A stretch of DNA of 50,130 bases from Gammaproteobacteria bacterium (GCA_030739975.1 JASLYC010000087.1:1-50130), one strand, 5' to 3'. Shown: positions 33,839 through 43,287, counted from the first letter of the stretch. A program made the numbers and translations. Notes: generated by a model not told the origin, from the sequence alone.

Positions 33839-34399
33839 TCACTTTAAGATATTTTCAAACGCCTCCTGATAGTAATTATAAACTTCTCCGCCTTCCCTGT
33901 ATGTATAACATGAATTGACAAATTTTTCTTTAATATATGTTAAATTTTCAAGATTAATTTCCTTATCCACTAATGAGTCATTGTGATTAATACTTTGGAA
34001 CGAAAGCGTCGCTGCATAAGCGAGTAGATCATTTATATGACGACAACCTTTTGCTCCACCAAATAACTTCAAGACTCGTTTATTAAAGCCAGGCTTAATA
34101 AACTCTCCTTTTAACAAGTGGCATTTTTCAACAGCTGTAGGGCAAATCAAATAAGGCGATTGATTGATAACAGCTTCAATATCAATAATTTCAAATTCAG
34201 AGGTCAAAGTCAGTCGTATCGCCATTTCATGCAATGGCTCTCCAGCAGCTATATAACCACGGTCCCTGTTATTAAACGTATAGGATTTTTTGTCAGTTAA
34301 AAAAACCTCTATATCCCAAAGGCCGTCCTCTCTGTGGTAGCCGTTACCAATATATCTACGACGGTGCCTAATATCTCTTTTTGCGGGTTTACTTAACAT
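33839..34399 (-). CDS. DUF2889-domain protein in the beta-oxidation operon
   Basis: 186-aa protein of the DUF2889 family, recognised by RDIRHRRRYIGNGYHREDGLWDIEVFLTD near the N-terminus and the Cys-containing LFGGAKGCRHINDLL in the second half. Function unknown; no signal peptide or membrane helix. The start is ATG 34399, with GGAG six bases upstream; a TTG at 34411 overlaps that ribosome site and is unlikely. It lies between thiolase (29-base gap) and fadD (34-base gap), so it is surely co-transcribed. An accessory role in fatty acid or acyl-CoA metabolism is inferred from context only. Confidence 0.75.
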   Translation of the reverse strand: MLSKPAKRDIRHRRRYIGNGYHREDGLWDIEVFLTDKKSYTFNNRDRGYIAAGEPLHEMAIRLTLTSEFEIIDIEAVINQSPYLICPTAVEKCHLLKGEFIKPGFNKRVLKLFGGAKGCRHINDLLAYAATLSFQSINHNDSLVDKEINLENLTYIKEKFVNSCYTYREGGEVYNYYQEAFENILK

Positions 34400-34428
34400 C
34401 TTTTGCTCCAAATAAAATAGATAAAAAC

Positions 34429-35619
34429 TTACACTTTCTTAAGAATACCTGCAGCGCCCATTCCTGTACCGATGCACATAGAAATCATGCCGTACTTAAA
34501 ATTGTTTCTCTGCAGCGCAGAAACCAGGGTGGCCGTTCTAATAGCACCGGTTGCACCCAATGGGTGACCTAGTGCAATAGCACCACCTTGCGGATTGACC
34601 TTGGCTCTGTCAAGATTTAATTCATTAATTACCGCCAAAGATTGTGCTGCGAAAGCTTCGTTAAGCTCTATCCAACCGATATCATCAAGGGTTAGTCCGG
34701 CCCTCTTTAGTGCTTTTGGAATCGCTTTAACAGGGCCAATACCCATGATTTCTGCAGGAACACCGGCAACAGCATAAGCAACAAACTCCGCTTTCGGTGT
34801 TAAATTGTATTTCTTAACAGCAGCCTCACTGGCGATTAATACAGCAGCAGCACCGTCTGACATTTGCGAACTTGTTGCTGCCGTGACTGAGCCTTCTTGT
34901 GCAAACACTGTTCTTAATTTAGCTAAAGACTCTATACTGCTCCCTTCTCTTGGACCTTCATCTTGCGAGACAACATTCGTCTTAACGCTGTACTCTTTAG
35001 TCTCTAGTGAATAAACAGATTCAGTTGTTGTAATCGGCACAATCTCATCTGAAAACAAGCCCTCTTTATTGGCCTTAAGAGCCCTTTCATGGCTCTCCAG
35101 GGCAAAAGCATCTTGCTCTTCTCGCGATATCTTGTATTTATTGGCGACTTTTTCAGCAGTCAAACCCATACCGAAAGCAATCGCAATATTTTCATCTTCC
35201 GCTATTACTTTTGGGTTGACCGATGGCTTAAAGCCCATCATTGGTACTGTGCTCATACTCTCTACGCCAGCGGCAATAACCAAGTCGGCTGAGCCGGATT
35301 TGACCATTTCTGCAGCATTTGCTACCGCCTGCAAACCCGAAGCGCAAAAGCGATTGAGTGTGTAGGCAGGTGTTGAGTCCGGCAATCCTGCAAGCAGTGC
35401 TGCAATACGAGCGACATTAAGCCCTTGAGGGCCTTCAGGCATAGCACATCCGACAATAACATCATCGATATTGTTCTTTATTTCGTCAGCATGACTCAGT
35501 GTTGACAAAACACTTTGGATAGAATGAATCAATAGGTCATCCGCTCTGGTTTTAGATAAACTGCCACGCGCCTTGCCAACAGGTGTTCTTTTTGCATCAA
35601 TAATATAAGCTTTTGTCAT
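34429..35619 (-). CDS. fadA: Acetyl-CoA acyltransferase (3-ketoacyl-CoA thiolase)
   Basis: Performs the last step of beta-oxidation, cleaving 3-ketoacyl-CoA with CoA to acetyl-CoA. The 396-aa protein has nucleophile Cys in LNRFCASGLQAVANAAEM, the NPQGGAIALGHPLGATGAIRT histidine motif and the second active Cys in SMCIGTGMGAAGI. I placed the start at ATG 35619 (MTKAYIIDAKRTPVGKA) with GGAG upstream; the TTG at 35631 overlaps that site. It follows the bifunctional enzyme by 12 bases. Both form the multienzyme core, equivalent to FadA-FadB. Confidence 0.95.
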   Translation of the reverse strand: MTKAYIIDAKRTPVGKARGSLSKTRADDLLIHSIQSVLSTLSHADEIKNNIDDVIVGCAMPEGPQGLNVARIAALLAGLPDSTPAYTLNRFCASGLQAVANAAEMVKSGSADLVIAAGVESMSTVPMMGFKPSVNPKVIAEDENIAIAFGMGLTAEKVANKYKISREEQDAFALESHERALKANKEGLFSDEIVPITTTESVYSLETKEYSVKTNVVSQDEGPREGSSIESLAKLRTVFAQEGSVTAATSSQMSDGAAAVLIASEAAVKKYNLTPKAEFVAYAVAGVPAEIMGIGPVKAIPKALKRAGLTLDDIGWIELNEAFAAQSLAVINELNLDRAKVNPQGGAIALGHPLGATGAIRTATLVSALQRNNFKYGMISMCIGTGMGAAGILKKV

Positions 35620-35631
35620 TCTAATCTCCAA

Positions 35632-38070
35632 TTAATTACGCAGTGGCTTGTTGTTTCTCAACATAAATTCAATTCGATCCTGAGTTTTTTCAGTACTCAG
35701 CAGTTTAATAAAAGCATTCGCCTCAAGATTAAGCATCATTTCTGAATTGACAATTGCATTTTCTTCAACATCTGAACCGGTCATCACTTTTGCTACTTCT
35801 GTCACACATAGTTTGTCATGGTCGGAGATAAATTCACCACCATAAAGATTGGCGACTTGCGCCATTACATTAGCATAACCCGCCTTGCCAACCACTTTAA
35901 AGGTGGCATCTTGAGGTGCTTTAAAGCCAGATTCAAGCATTGCTATTGCCTGTTGCCTGGCAACATAGAGCAACTCATTTGGATTGGCAATAATAATATC
36001 ATCCGCCTTTAAGTAACCCATTTGTTTCGCTTCCAACGCACTTGCTGAGACTTTTGCCATCGCAATTTGCTCAAAGTACTTAGCCAACAATGGGAAAATA
36101 TCATCGCTTTCTTTGTTGGTGTATGCACGTAGTGCCATTTCCTTGGAGCCACAACCCGCGGGCAACACACCAACGCCAACTTCAACCAAACCAATGTATG
36201 AGTTCATCGATGAGACAACACGATTACAATGAAGCAACAACTCGCAACCACCACCAAGTGCCAAACCGTCAACCGCTGCCACAGTCAAAATCTTACCATG
36301 CTTCAAGCGCATCACCATTTGCTGCAGCAGACCCACTATACGTCTGACTGAAGTCAATTCACCCAGTTTTGGCAAACTGGGGTTCATCACTTCAAAGGTT
36401 TTTTTCTTTGCTTTAGCCGCCAAACCCGGTTCTTTTTCAAGAAGTCCTAATTTCACTGCTGAGACAATCTCATATAGGTTTGCACCTGCGCAGAAATGCT
36501 CTTTCTCCTGCCTAAATATCAACGCATGAAAGCCATTTTCTTCCAAATAATCTAGTGCACTGTCAATACCGGTTATAACGCTAGCGCTTAGCACATTCAT
36601 TTTGGTATTAAATGAAATGCTTGCAATACCTTCCCCAAGGTCAATTAATTTAATGCTTTCACTTTCAAGCAAAATATTCTGCTCATGTACCTTCTCTCCA
36701 GCAAGAATTGGTTTGAAGAGTTGTCTTTCATATACAGGATGCGTTGATCTTGGAACATACGTTCCAAGCGTTGGATTAAAAGCACCATCCTCACAATAGA
36801 CGTATGAACAATTCAGTGCCCACTGAGGCAATTCTACCGACCCAAGTGTCTTGCACTTAGCAATATCGCTTAAAAGCATGCCACGAATCTCTTCCCAGCC
36901 CACCAATTGTGCCTGCTCAAAAATCCCACAACCCCAAGCAAATCCAGACCTAAGAGCTATATCAACACAACGAACAGTATCGGCAATATGCTCCAACTGA
37001 TAACAAGAATAATGAAAAACATCTCTATGAACAGACCATAAAAACTGCGCTTGCGGATCATCACATTCTGCCAAAGCCAGTAATGACTTTTCAATATTTC
37101 CGTTTTCTTTTAAAATCTTTTTAACAATCGGACTGATTGTATTATCCGAAAGACGGTAATCAGCAAGACCGGTATCAAATACATAAATATCTTTGCCACG
37201 CTTTTCGTAAATACCTTTTCTAGTTTTGCTACCTAACGCGCCTTGCTCAATCAAACCCTCTACCCAGCTAGGTAATTTGAATAACTCCAACCAAGGATCA
37301 TCTTTAGCATTATCAAAAATATTTTTGACCACGTTTTTCATCACGTCAAGTCCAACAACATCCAGAGTTCTGAATGAAGCACTAGCTGGTCGGCCAATCC
37401 TCTTCCCAGTCAGTGCATCAACAGTATCAGGTGATAGTTCGAAATCCTCAGCGTGCTTTAGAACAGCCATAAAGGAGAATACACCAATTCTGTTTGCAAT
37501 AAACGCAGGATTATCATTTGCGTATACCACCTCTTTACCCAATGCAGAAGTAATAAAACCTTCCGCCTTCTGGAGCAACTTTTCATCACTGTAATTTGTT
37601 CTAATCAGCTCCACTAGGGGTAAATACCTTGGTGGGTTGAAAAAATGTACGCCAAAGATGCGACTTCTCAAAGATTTTGGTGCATGCTCAGCAATAGCAT
37701 TAATAGACAAACCAGAAGTGTTAGTTACCAAAATAGCATCATCCCTAACAAAAGGGCTAATCTTGGTAAACAACTGTTTTTTAATATCTAAATTTTCAAT
37801 TATTGATTCCAAAATAAAATCACAGTCAGACAACAACTCTAGCGAGTCATAAGTGGCTGTTTTGATTGAATCAAGAATCGTTGGAATAGCCAAAGGTGTT
37901 GGCTTGAGCTTTTTCATTGTTTGCAGAGAAGTCTTAAGTACCTCTTCTGACATATCAAACATGGTTACTTCAATGCCTAGATTAGCAAAATGTGCGGCAA
38001 TTTGCCCACCCATAGTGCCAGAACCGAGTACAGCTACCTTACTAAAAGTTTTGTCAAAATACTGTTTCAT
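35632..38070 (-). CDS. fadN: Bifunctional 3-hydroxyacyl-CoA dehydrogenase/enoyl-CoA hydratase (FadN type)
   Basis: Catalyses hydration of enoyl-CoA and NAD-dependent oxidation of 3-hydroxyacyl-CoA. In the 812-aa protein the dehydrogenase comes first: NAD-binding VAVLGSGTMGGQIAAHFANLG at 11-31, then GVHFFNPPRYLPLVELI with the active His and FIANRIGVFSF. The hydratase part follows from about residue 480: FRQEKEHFCAGANLYEIV and VDGLALGGGCELLLHC. This order is the reverse of E. coli FadB and matches Bacillus FadN (about 790 aa). It follows fadE by 21 bases. A 60-base sample at 36241 has 32 G+C, well above the housekeeping genes here. Confidence 0.93.
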   Translation of the reverse strand: MKQYFDKTFSKVAVLGSGTMGGQIAAHFANLGIEVTMFDMSEEVLKTSLQTMKKLKPTPLAIPTILDSIKTATYDSLELLSDCDFILESIIENLDIKKQLFTKISPFVRDDAILVTNTSGLSINAIAEHAPKSLRSRIFGVHFFNPPRYLPLVELIRTNYSDEKLLQKAEGFITSALGKEVVYANDNPAFIANRIGVFSFMAVLKHAEDFELSPDTVDALTGKRIGRPASASFRTLDVVGLDVMKNVVKNIFDNAKDDPWLELFKLPSWVEGLIEQGALGSKTRKGIYEKRGKDIYVFDTGLADYRLSDNTISPIVKKILKENGNIEKSLLALAECDDPQAQFLWSVHRDVFHYSCYQLEHIADTVRCVDIALRSGFAWGCGIFEQAQLVGWEEIRGMLLSDIAKCKTLGSVELPQWALNCSYVYCEDGAFNPTLGTYVPRSTHPVYERQLFKPILAGEKVHEQNILLESESIKLIDLGEGIASISFNTKMNVLSASVITGIDSALDYLEENGFHALIFRQEKEHFCAGANLYEIVSAVKLGLLEKEPGLAAKAKKKTFEVMNPSLPKLGELTSVRRIVGLLQQMVMRLKHGKILTVAAVDGLALGGGCELLLHCNRVVSSMNSYIGLVEVGVGVLPAGCGSKEMALRAYTNKESDDIFPLLAKYFEQIAMAKVSASALEAKQMGYLKADDIIIANPNELLYVARQQAIAMLESGFKAPQDATFKVVGKAGYANVMAQVANLYGGEFISDHDKLCVTEVAKVMTGSDVEENAIVNSEMMLNLEANAFIKLLSTEKTQDRIEFMLRNNKPLRN

Positions 38071-38091
38071 GATTACCCTATTATTTAAAAT

Positions 38092-40560
38092 TTATATGTT
38101 GTTCTTTATCTCAAAGTCATCAACTCTGAGAGACTCTAATACATCCTCATGCCATACAAGCCAATTGTCTTTTTCTTCCACAGTTAGAACTTTGTCGTTA
38201 GTCAACGAGCTTAGCCATCCCTCTAATGACTGACTTGGCTGATACTTATAACCCGCTTTTTTCACTTTTTTCTTAAGTGGCTTAAGTAAGCTTGCTGCCT
38301 TATAACCTTTAAATAGAATTTCGAATTGATGCCCAGGATTGTCTTTCAAATCAGTACAAACACAAGAAGATAAATCACTAATCAGCCAATCAATATCTGC
38401 AACAGACTTTGCTGTGGCAATTATCATTCTATCATCAACTTTTGCCGCCGTAGTCGAGAATGGGAACAACAATAACTTTATGGTCTTTTTAACCAACCAA
38501 TTAACCGGCAAATTATCTAAATTCATACTCATTGCAGAGTCTGCTTCTGCGGCCAACTGCAACATTGACAAGCGCAAAACTTCGCTCACCTTTTTATTAT
38601 TTATGAACTTCTCCTCATAGAGTTTCAGGCAAGCGCTCATTTCATACATTGCTGCAATTGTATCGGCAAATCTGCCAGAAACCATTTCCTTGCGTTTTAA
38701 CGATCCAGTAAGAATAAATAAAGAAATATCACTCATTGCGGCAAACTTAGCAGACAACACAGATAAATTACGATAGTAAGTTTTAGTGTTAGAATCGCCA
38801 TACGTTTTGGCAAATCGTCCGCGCGACCATGAGAATAATACTGCTCTGGCGAAGTTATGCAAAAAGGAACTGATATGATTTGTTAGTGCTTTGTCAAAAG
38901 TGACAATACCGTTACCGCTCTTATCGTAAAGCGCATCTATTTCATCGAACATTGTCGCATGACAACGAATCAGACCCTGCCCAAAAACCATGAGACTTCT
39001 GGTTAAAATATTAGCACCTTCAACGGTAATACCAACCGGTGCTGAAGCGTAGACATTGGCAACATAATTTCTAGGACCTTGCATCACTGCTCGGCCGCCA
39101 TGAACATCCATCGCATCGATAGCTGATTGCTGCATCAATGTAGTGTTACGATATTTAACAATTGCAGAAATAATTGAAGGCTTATGGCCTGCATCAAGCG
39201 CCCAAGTAGAGAGATTAATATTGGCAGTTGCACGATAAGCATTGGTTGCCAATGTGGCTAGTTTTTCTTGAATGCCTTCTAGGTTGGCAATCGGCAAACC
39301 AAATTGTTCTCTAATTTGTGTATAGGCACTGGTAGTAAGCAGCATCGCTTGAGCCGCCGCTGTACCGGAAACCGGCAATGAAATACCACGACCAACACTC
39401 AAGCACTCCATTAGCATTCTCCAACCGTGGCCGATCATTTGATCTCCACCAATAATCCAATCCATTGGGATAAAGACATCCTTGCCAAATATTGGGCCAT
39501 TTTGAAACGGTTCACCAATAGGCTTGTGGCGAGTACCAATGCTAACACCTGCAGTGTTTCGTGGAATCAATGCACAAGTAATACCAAGATCTGTTTGCCC
39601 AAAAAGTGGATGATCTTTATCTAGCAAATTTTCTGGATCGAAGGCCTTGAATGCCAATCCAATAACGGTTGCAACTGGGGCAAGTGTAATATAACGCTTC
39701 TCCCAATTTACCCTCATTCCCAAAACTTTTTTGCCTTCATATTCACCATAACAGACAATGCCATTATCAACCAAAGATCCTGCATCTGAGCCAGCAACGG
39801 TAGAAGTTAGGGCAAAGCATGGGATTTCCTTACCTGCAGATAAGCGAGGCAAATACTGATCTTTTTGTGCGTCCGTACCATAATTTTGTAGTAACTCGCC
39901 CGGTCCAAGTGAGTTTGGCACCATTACAGAAATAGCTAAAACTGAAGCGGCAGAAGCAACTTGACCAACTATCATCGCATGAGCGTAATGAGAGAAACCT
40001 TTGCCGCCATATTGTTTAGAAATATTGATTGCCCAAAAACCGTTATCGGCAATATATTGCCAAACCTCTTTTGGTAAGTCATTCTCAGTAGAAATCTCAT
40101 ATGAATTAACCATAGAACATAATGTTTTAACTTCATTATCAATAAAGCTTTGCTCTTCTTTGGTGAGTTTCATCGCTTTAAGGTTTGATAACCTGCTCCA
40201 ATCAGGATTACCTTGAAAAAGTTCCGCATCCCACCAAACATCGCCAGCCTCTAAGGCAATCCTTTCTGTTTCACCAATTGGCGGCAACGTTTTACGCATC
40301 AACCCAAACAACGGCTTGGTGAGCAGAATTTTTCTAATTCCAGGGATAATATAAAAACCAAGAAAAAACAAAATACCCATTAGTATCTTCAAGCTTATTA
40401 GTTCAGTTTCGAGAGCAAGTGGAACAATAAAAATCGCACTCAAAAACCAAAGGTATGAAAGCTTTATTTGAGTTTTAGCCAATAACAATAGAGTCAATGC
40501 AAAAACTACAATCAACGTTGAGTATGGATTTTGGCTTAGATAATTTAAACATTCATTCAT
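38092..40560 (-). CDS. fadE: Acyl-CoA dehydrogenase FadE
   Basis: FAD enzyme that starts beta-oxidation by making trans-2-enoyl-CoA. The 822-aa length matches E. coli FadE (814) and not the 380-aa short acyl-CoA dehydrogenases. Two or three N-terminal membrane helices (about 14-32, 36-50, 56-75) fit the inner-membrane location. The core has the flavin-loop ALTSTVAGSDAGS and GPGELLQNYGT. MDVHGGRAVMQGP and TVEGANILTRSLMVFGQG are also present, and a FadE-specific C-terminal domain of about 250 residues follows. First gene of its operon; its promoter carries the 39-bp operator at 40617-40655. Confidence 0.95.
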   Translation of the reverse strand: MNECLNYLSQNPYSTLIVVFALTLLLLAKTQIKLSYLWFLSAIFIVPLALETELISLKILMGILFFLGFYIIPGIRKILLTKPLFGLMRKTLPPIGETERIALEAGDVWWDAELFQGNPDWSRLSNLKAMKLTKEEQSFIDNEVKTLCSMVNSYEISTENDLPKEVWQYIADNGFWAINISKQYGGKGFSHYAHAMIVGQVASAASVLAISVMVPNSLGPGELLQNYGTDAQKDQYLPRLSAGKEIPCFALTSTVAGSDAGSLVDNGIVCYGEYEGKKVLGMRVNWEKRYITLAPVATVIGLAFKAFDPENLLDKDHPLFGQTDLGITCALIPRNTAGVSIGTRHKPIGEPFQNGPIFGKDVFIPMDWIIGGDQMIGHGWRMLMECLSVGRGISLPVSGTAAAQAMLLTTSAYTQIREQFGLPIANLEGIQEKLATLATNAYRATANINLSTWALDAGHKPSIISAIVKYRNTTLMQQSAIDAMDVHGGRAVMQGPRNYVANVYASAPVGITVEGANILTRSLMVFGQGLIRCHATMFDEIDALYDKSGNGIVTFDKALTNHISSFLHNFARAVLFSWSRGRFAKTYGDSNTKTYYRNLSVLSAKFAAMSDISLFILTGSLKRKEMVSGRFADTIAAMYEMSACLKLYEEKFINNKKVSEVLRLSMLQLAAEADSAMSMNLDNLPVNWLVKKTIKLLLFPFSTTAAKVDDRMIIATAKSVADIDWLISDLSSCVCTDLKDNPGHQFEILFKGYKAASLLKPLKKKVKKAGYKYQPSQSLEGWLSSLTNDKVLTVEEKDNWLVWHEDVLESLRVDDFEIKNNI

Positions 40561-40593
40561 TGCGATTTGCCTTTATTTAATTGCTAGACACAT

Positions 40594-40655
40594 ATTATAT
40601 TCGTCCATATCAATACTATAATTGATACAATATTACTAAAAGTTAACACTTTATT
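40594..40655 (-). promoter_or_regulatory. fadE promoter with AraC-type operator (copy A)
   Basis: On the minus strand a perfect -10 TATAAT lies at 40594-40599. Exactly 17 bases upstream begins a 39-bp element, 40617-40655, that matches 36 of 39 bases of the element before fadH. Its position replaces the -35 box, which has no TTGACA match (ATTATA), as in activator-dependent promoters. Plus-strand half-sites are TTGATAC (40622-40628) and TTAACAC (40643-40649), 21 bp apart in direct orientation, as typical for AraC-family binding. The likely regulator is the AraC-type gene at 43341. Confidence 0.78.
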
Positions 40656-40712
40656 AAGTACACATTTTATAGAAAAGTGATGATGACATCAAAAAGGTAA
40701 AGCTTCAAAGTA

Positions 40713-41099
40713 TCACTCGCCTTGAAGCTGGGCAAGCATTTTCTTTTGAACTAGAAGAATAGCCTTAAGTGGTCGTAACATAACTTTAAAGTCAATAATT
40801 TTACCCTCATCATTCCAAGTAATGACATCCACACCGTTAACGTACAGCCCATCAATTTCAGCTTCAAATTCAAGCACGGCTTCATTGCCGCTAACTATCT
40901 CTCGTACATAAGTGAAAGAATACTGACTAAATAGATGAAAGGCCGCACTCAAATACTGGGATACGAGCACCTTACCTGCCTGAGGTGTGTGCATAACTGG
41001 CGAATGAAACACAGCATCATCTGCCAACAGATTGTTTAAATCCTCTAGCCTTTGTGTTTCAAGAATACGGTGCCAAACTTCTAGTGTGTTTATTATCAT
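40713..41099 (-). CDS. NTF2-like / SnoaL-like small protein
   Basis: 128-aa protein with the cone-shaped NTF2-like fold pattern: N-terminal helix WHRILETQRLEDLNNLLADDAVFHSP, then the strands YVREIVSGNEAVLEFEAEIDG, LYVNGVDVITWNDEGKIIDFKVMLRP. The WND.GKI.DFKVM end is typical of SnoaL-like or steroid-isomerase-like proteins, which may be enzymes or ligand binders. It has an AGGAAA ribosome site and follows fadH by 21 bases, so it is co-transcribed. An accessory isomerase or hydratase role for unusual acyl-CoAs is possible but only inferred. Confidence 0.75.
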   Translation of the reverse strand: MIINTLEVWHRILETQRLEDLNNLLADDAVFHSPVMHTPQAGKVLVSQYLSAAFHLFSQYSFTYVREIVSGNEAVLEFEAEIDGLYVNGVDVITWNDEGKIIDFKVMLRPLKAILLVQKKMLAQLQGE

Positions 41100-41120
41100 G
41101 TTAAGTTTCCTGTGCTTTAT

Positions 41121-43163
41121 TTAAAACGAGGCTGCCAATCTAGAGCCCTGGTTTATTGCTCGTTTTGCATCAAGCTCGGCAGCAACGTCAGCACCGCCAA
41201 TTAAATGTGAAGAAATTCCATTTTTCTCCAATTCAGCATGTAAATCGCGGAACGGCACTTGTCCAGTACAAAGAACTATAGTATCTACTGGTAAAACATG
41301 TGTATTACCATCAACCAAGTAATGCAAGCCTTCATCATCAATTTTGTTATATTTGACGCCAGGTACCATATTAATTTTTTTTGTTTTTAAACTGGCACGA
41401 TGGATCCAACCAGTAGTCTTGCCAAGCTCTGCCCCCAGTCGCGTCGTCTTTCTCTGAAGCAATGTGATTTCTCTGGTTAGTGTTGGCGTATCGGGCTTGA
41501 TACCAATAAGACCACCTCTCACTCTATTTTTTGAATCTATACCCCATTTATTCAAAAATGCTCCTACATCAATACTTGACTTGTTACCATCATGAGATAA
41601 ATACTCACAAATATCAAAGCCAATGCCGCCAGCACCGATCACTGCAACTCGCTCACCTACTTCCTTTTTGTCTCTCAAAACATCTAAATAAGATAGGACT
41701 TTTGGATGATCTTGTCCAGATATTCCAGGCTCTCTTGGTAGAACACCAGTTGCAATTACCACCTCGTCAAAATGACCAGCCTTTACGATTGCCATATCAA
41801 CTTTTTGACCAAGCACTACGTTAACATTTAATACCTCTAAACGTCTAGAGAAGTAACGCAAGGTTTCATAGAACTCTTCCTTTCCTGGAATTTGTTTTGC
41901 TATATTGAACTGTCCACCTATTTCTTTTGAGGCCTCGAATAAAGTCACCTGATGTCCGCATTCAGCAGCGACAGTTGCACAAGCTAGACCAGCTGGACCA
42001 GCTCCCACAACAGCGATACGTTTTGAGCTTATTTTTCTCTCATAGATTAAATCTAGTTCATGACATGCTTGTGGGTTGACTAAACAGCTGCTGCGCTTTC
42101 GATTAAATACATGGTCTAAGCATGCTTGATTGCAGCCAATGCAGGTGTTGATTTCATCTGCCCTGCCCTCAATGGCTTTACTAACAAAATTAGGATCAGC
42201 TAAAAAAGGCCGCGCCATTGAAACCATGTCGGCATCGCCTCTTGCCAATACAGACTCGGCAACTTCTGGTGTATTAATCCGATTACTAGCGATTAGAGGC
42301 ACTGAAACTTCACCACGCAACTTGGCCGTAACCCAAGTAAAGCACCCCCTAGGAACCATGGTTGCAATCGTTGGAATTCTTGCCTCGTGCCAGCCTATAC
42401 CAGTATTAATAATGCTCACTCCAGCTTCTTCTAAAGCTTTTGCTAGTATAACAACCTCTTCCCAAGTACTGCCTTTTTCAAGCAAATCCAGCATTGAGAG
42501 TCGGAAAATAAGAATGAAATCTGGACCGACAACTGCTCGGGTCTGCCTAACAATTTTCAAGGCCATTCGGATACGGTTCTCAAACAAACCGCCCCACTCA
42601 TCTGTACGTTCGTTGGTATGCTTTGCGATAAACTGATGAATGAAGTATCCTTCAGAGCCCATAATCTCTACACCATCGTAACCAGCCTGCTGCGCCAAAC
42701 TAGCACAATTAACGTAATCCTCGATCGATCTCAAAACACCTTGGTTAGATAATGCTTTTGGCTTAAAAGGCGTAATTGGTGATTTAATCGCAGAAGCAGA
42801 AACAACAAATGGATGATACCCATATCGCCCTGTGTGCAGAATTTGCATACAAATTAACCCTCCTTCTGCGTGAACCGCATCGGTGATAATACGATGTTTT
42901 TTTACTTCTTTTTTGTTGGATAATTTTGCAGAGAGAAGCATGGCCCGGCCCACTCTGTTTGGTGCGATTCCCCCAGTAACAATAAGTCCAGCACCGCCAC
43001 GAGCTCTTTGCGAATAAAAAGCTGCCATATTTTCAAAACCATCGGCTTCCTCTTCCATGCCGGTATGCATGGACCCCATTAATACCCTATTCTGTAGAGT
43101 AATTTTGCCAACCCTTAAAGGCTTCAAAAGGTTAGGGTACAGCGTATCACTTACAGTTGTCAT
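41121..43163 (-). CDS. fadH: 2,4-dienoyl-CoA reductase (NADPH)
   Basis: Iron-sulfur flavoenzyme that removes double bonds of unsaturated fatty acyl-CoAs so that they can enter beta-oxidation. The 680-aa protein has an N-terminal FMN-binding TIM barrel (LLKPLRVGKITLQNRVLMGSMHTG, GYFIHQF, NERTDEWGG). The 4Fe-4S Cys cluster is CIGCNQAC...SSCLVNPQAC near 335-365. FAD binding is at VVGAGPAGLACATVAAE and the NAD(P)H domain at VIGAGGIGFDICEYLS. A GGAG site precedes the start. It faces the AraC-type gene across a 177-base divergent gap that holds operator copy B. Confidence 0.95.
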   Translation of the reverse strand: MTTVSDTLYPNLLKPLRVGKITLQNRVLMGSMHTGMEEEADGFENMAAFYSQRARGGAGLIVTGGIAPNRVGRAMLLSAKLSNKKEVKKHRIITDAVHAEGGLICMQILHTGRYGYHPFVVSASAIKSPITPFKPKALSNQGVLRSIEDYVNCASLAQQAGYDGVEIMGSEGYFIHQFIAKHTNERTDEWGGLFENRIRMALKIVRQTRAVVGPDFILIFRLSMLDLLEKGSTWEEVVILAKALEEAGVSIINTGIGWHEARIPTIATMVPRGCFTWVTAKLRGEVSVPLIASNRINTPEVAESVLARGDADMVSMARPFLADPNFVSKAIEGRADEINTCIGCNQACLDHVFNRKRSSCLVNPQACHELDLIYERKISSKRIAVVGAGPAGLACATVAAECGHQVTLFEASKEIGGQFNIAKQIPGKEEFYETLRYFSRRLEVLNVNVVLGQKVDMAIVKAGHFDEVVIATGVLPREPGISGQDHPKVLSYLDVLRDKKEVGERVAVIGAGGIGFDICEYLSHDGNKSSIDVGAFLNKWGIDSKNRVRGGLIGIKPDTPTLTREITLLQRKTTRLGAELGKTTGWIHRASLKTKKINMVPGVKYNKIDDEGLHYLVDGNTHVLPVDTIVLCTGQVPFRDLHAELEKNGISSHLIGGADVAAELDAKRAINQGSRLAASF

Positions 43164-43225
43164 TTATATCTCCTAATCAATCATTACTAACTGCTCGAAC
43201 AACAGTTATTTTTATTATGAAAGTA

Positions 43226-43287
43226 ATTATAGCTTTTCACTGTTGATATATAATTAACACAATATTACTAATAGTTAACACTTTATT
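43226..43287 (-). promoter_or_regulatory. fadH promoter with AraC-type operator (copy B)
   Basis: On the minus strand a perfect -10 TATAAT lies at 43226-43231. After 17 bases comes the 39-bp element 43249-43287, in the same orientation and at the same spacing as copy A before fadE. Direct half-sites TTAACAC occur at 43254-43260 and 43275-43281, exactly 21 bp (two helical turns) apart. Its far edge is 53 bases from the AraC-type start at 43341, so it could also autoregulate that gene. Confidence 0.8.

Noticed and set aside
36090-36347. Open frames on the plus strand and in alternative frames inside the fad island, such as 36090-36347 and 37853-38233.
   Set aside because: They are antisense or frame shadows of fadN and fadE, with no recognisable protein pattern or ribosome site.
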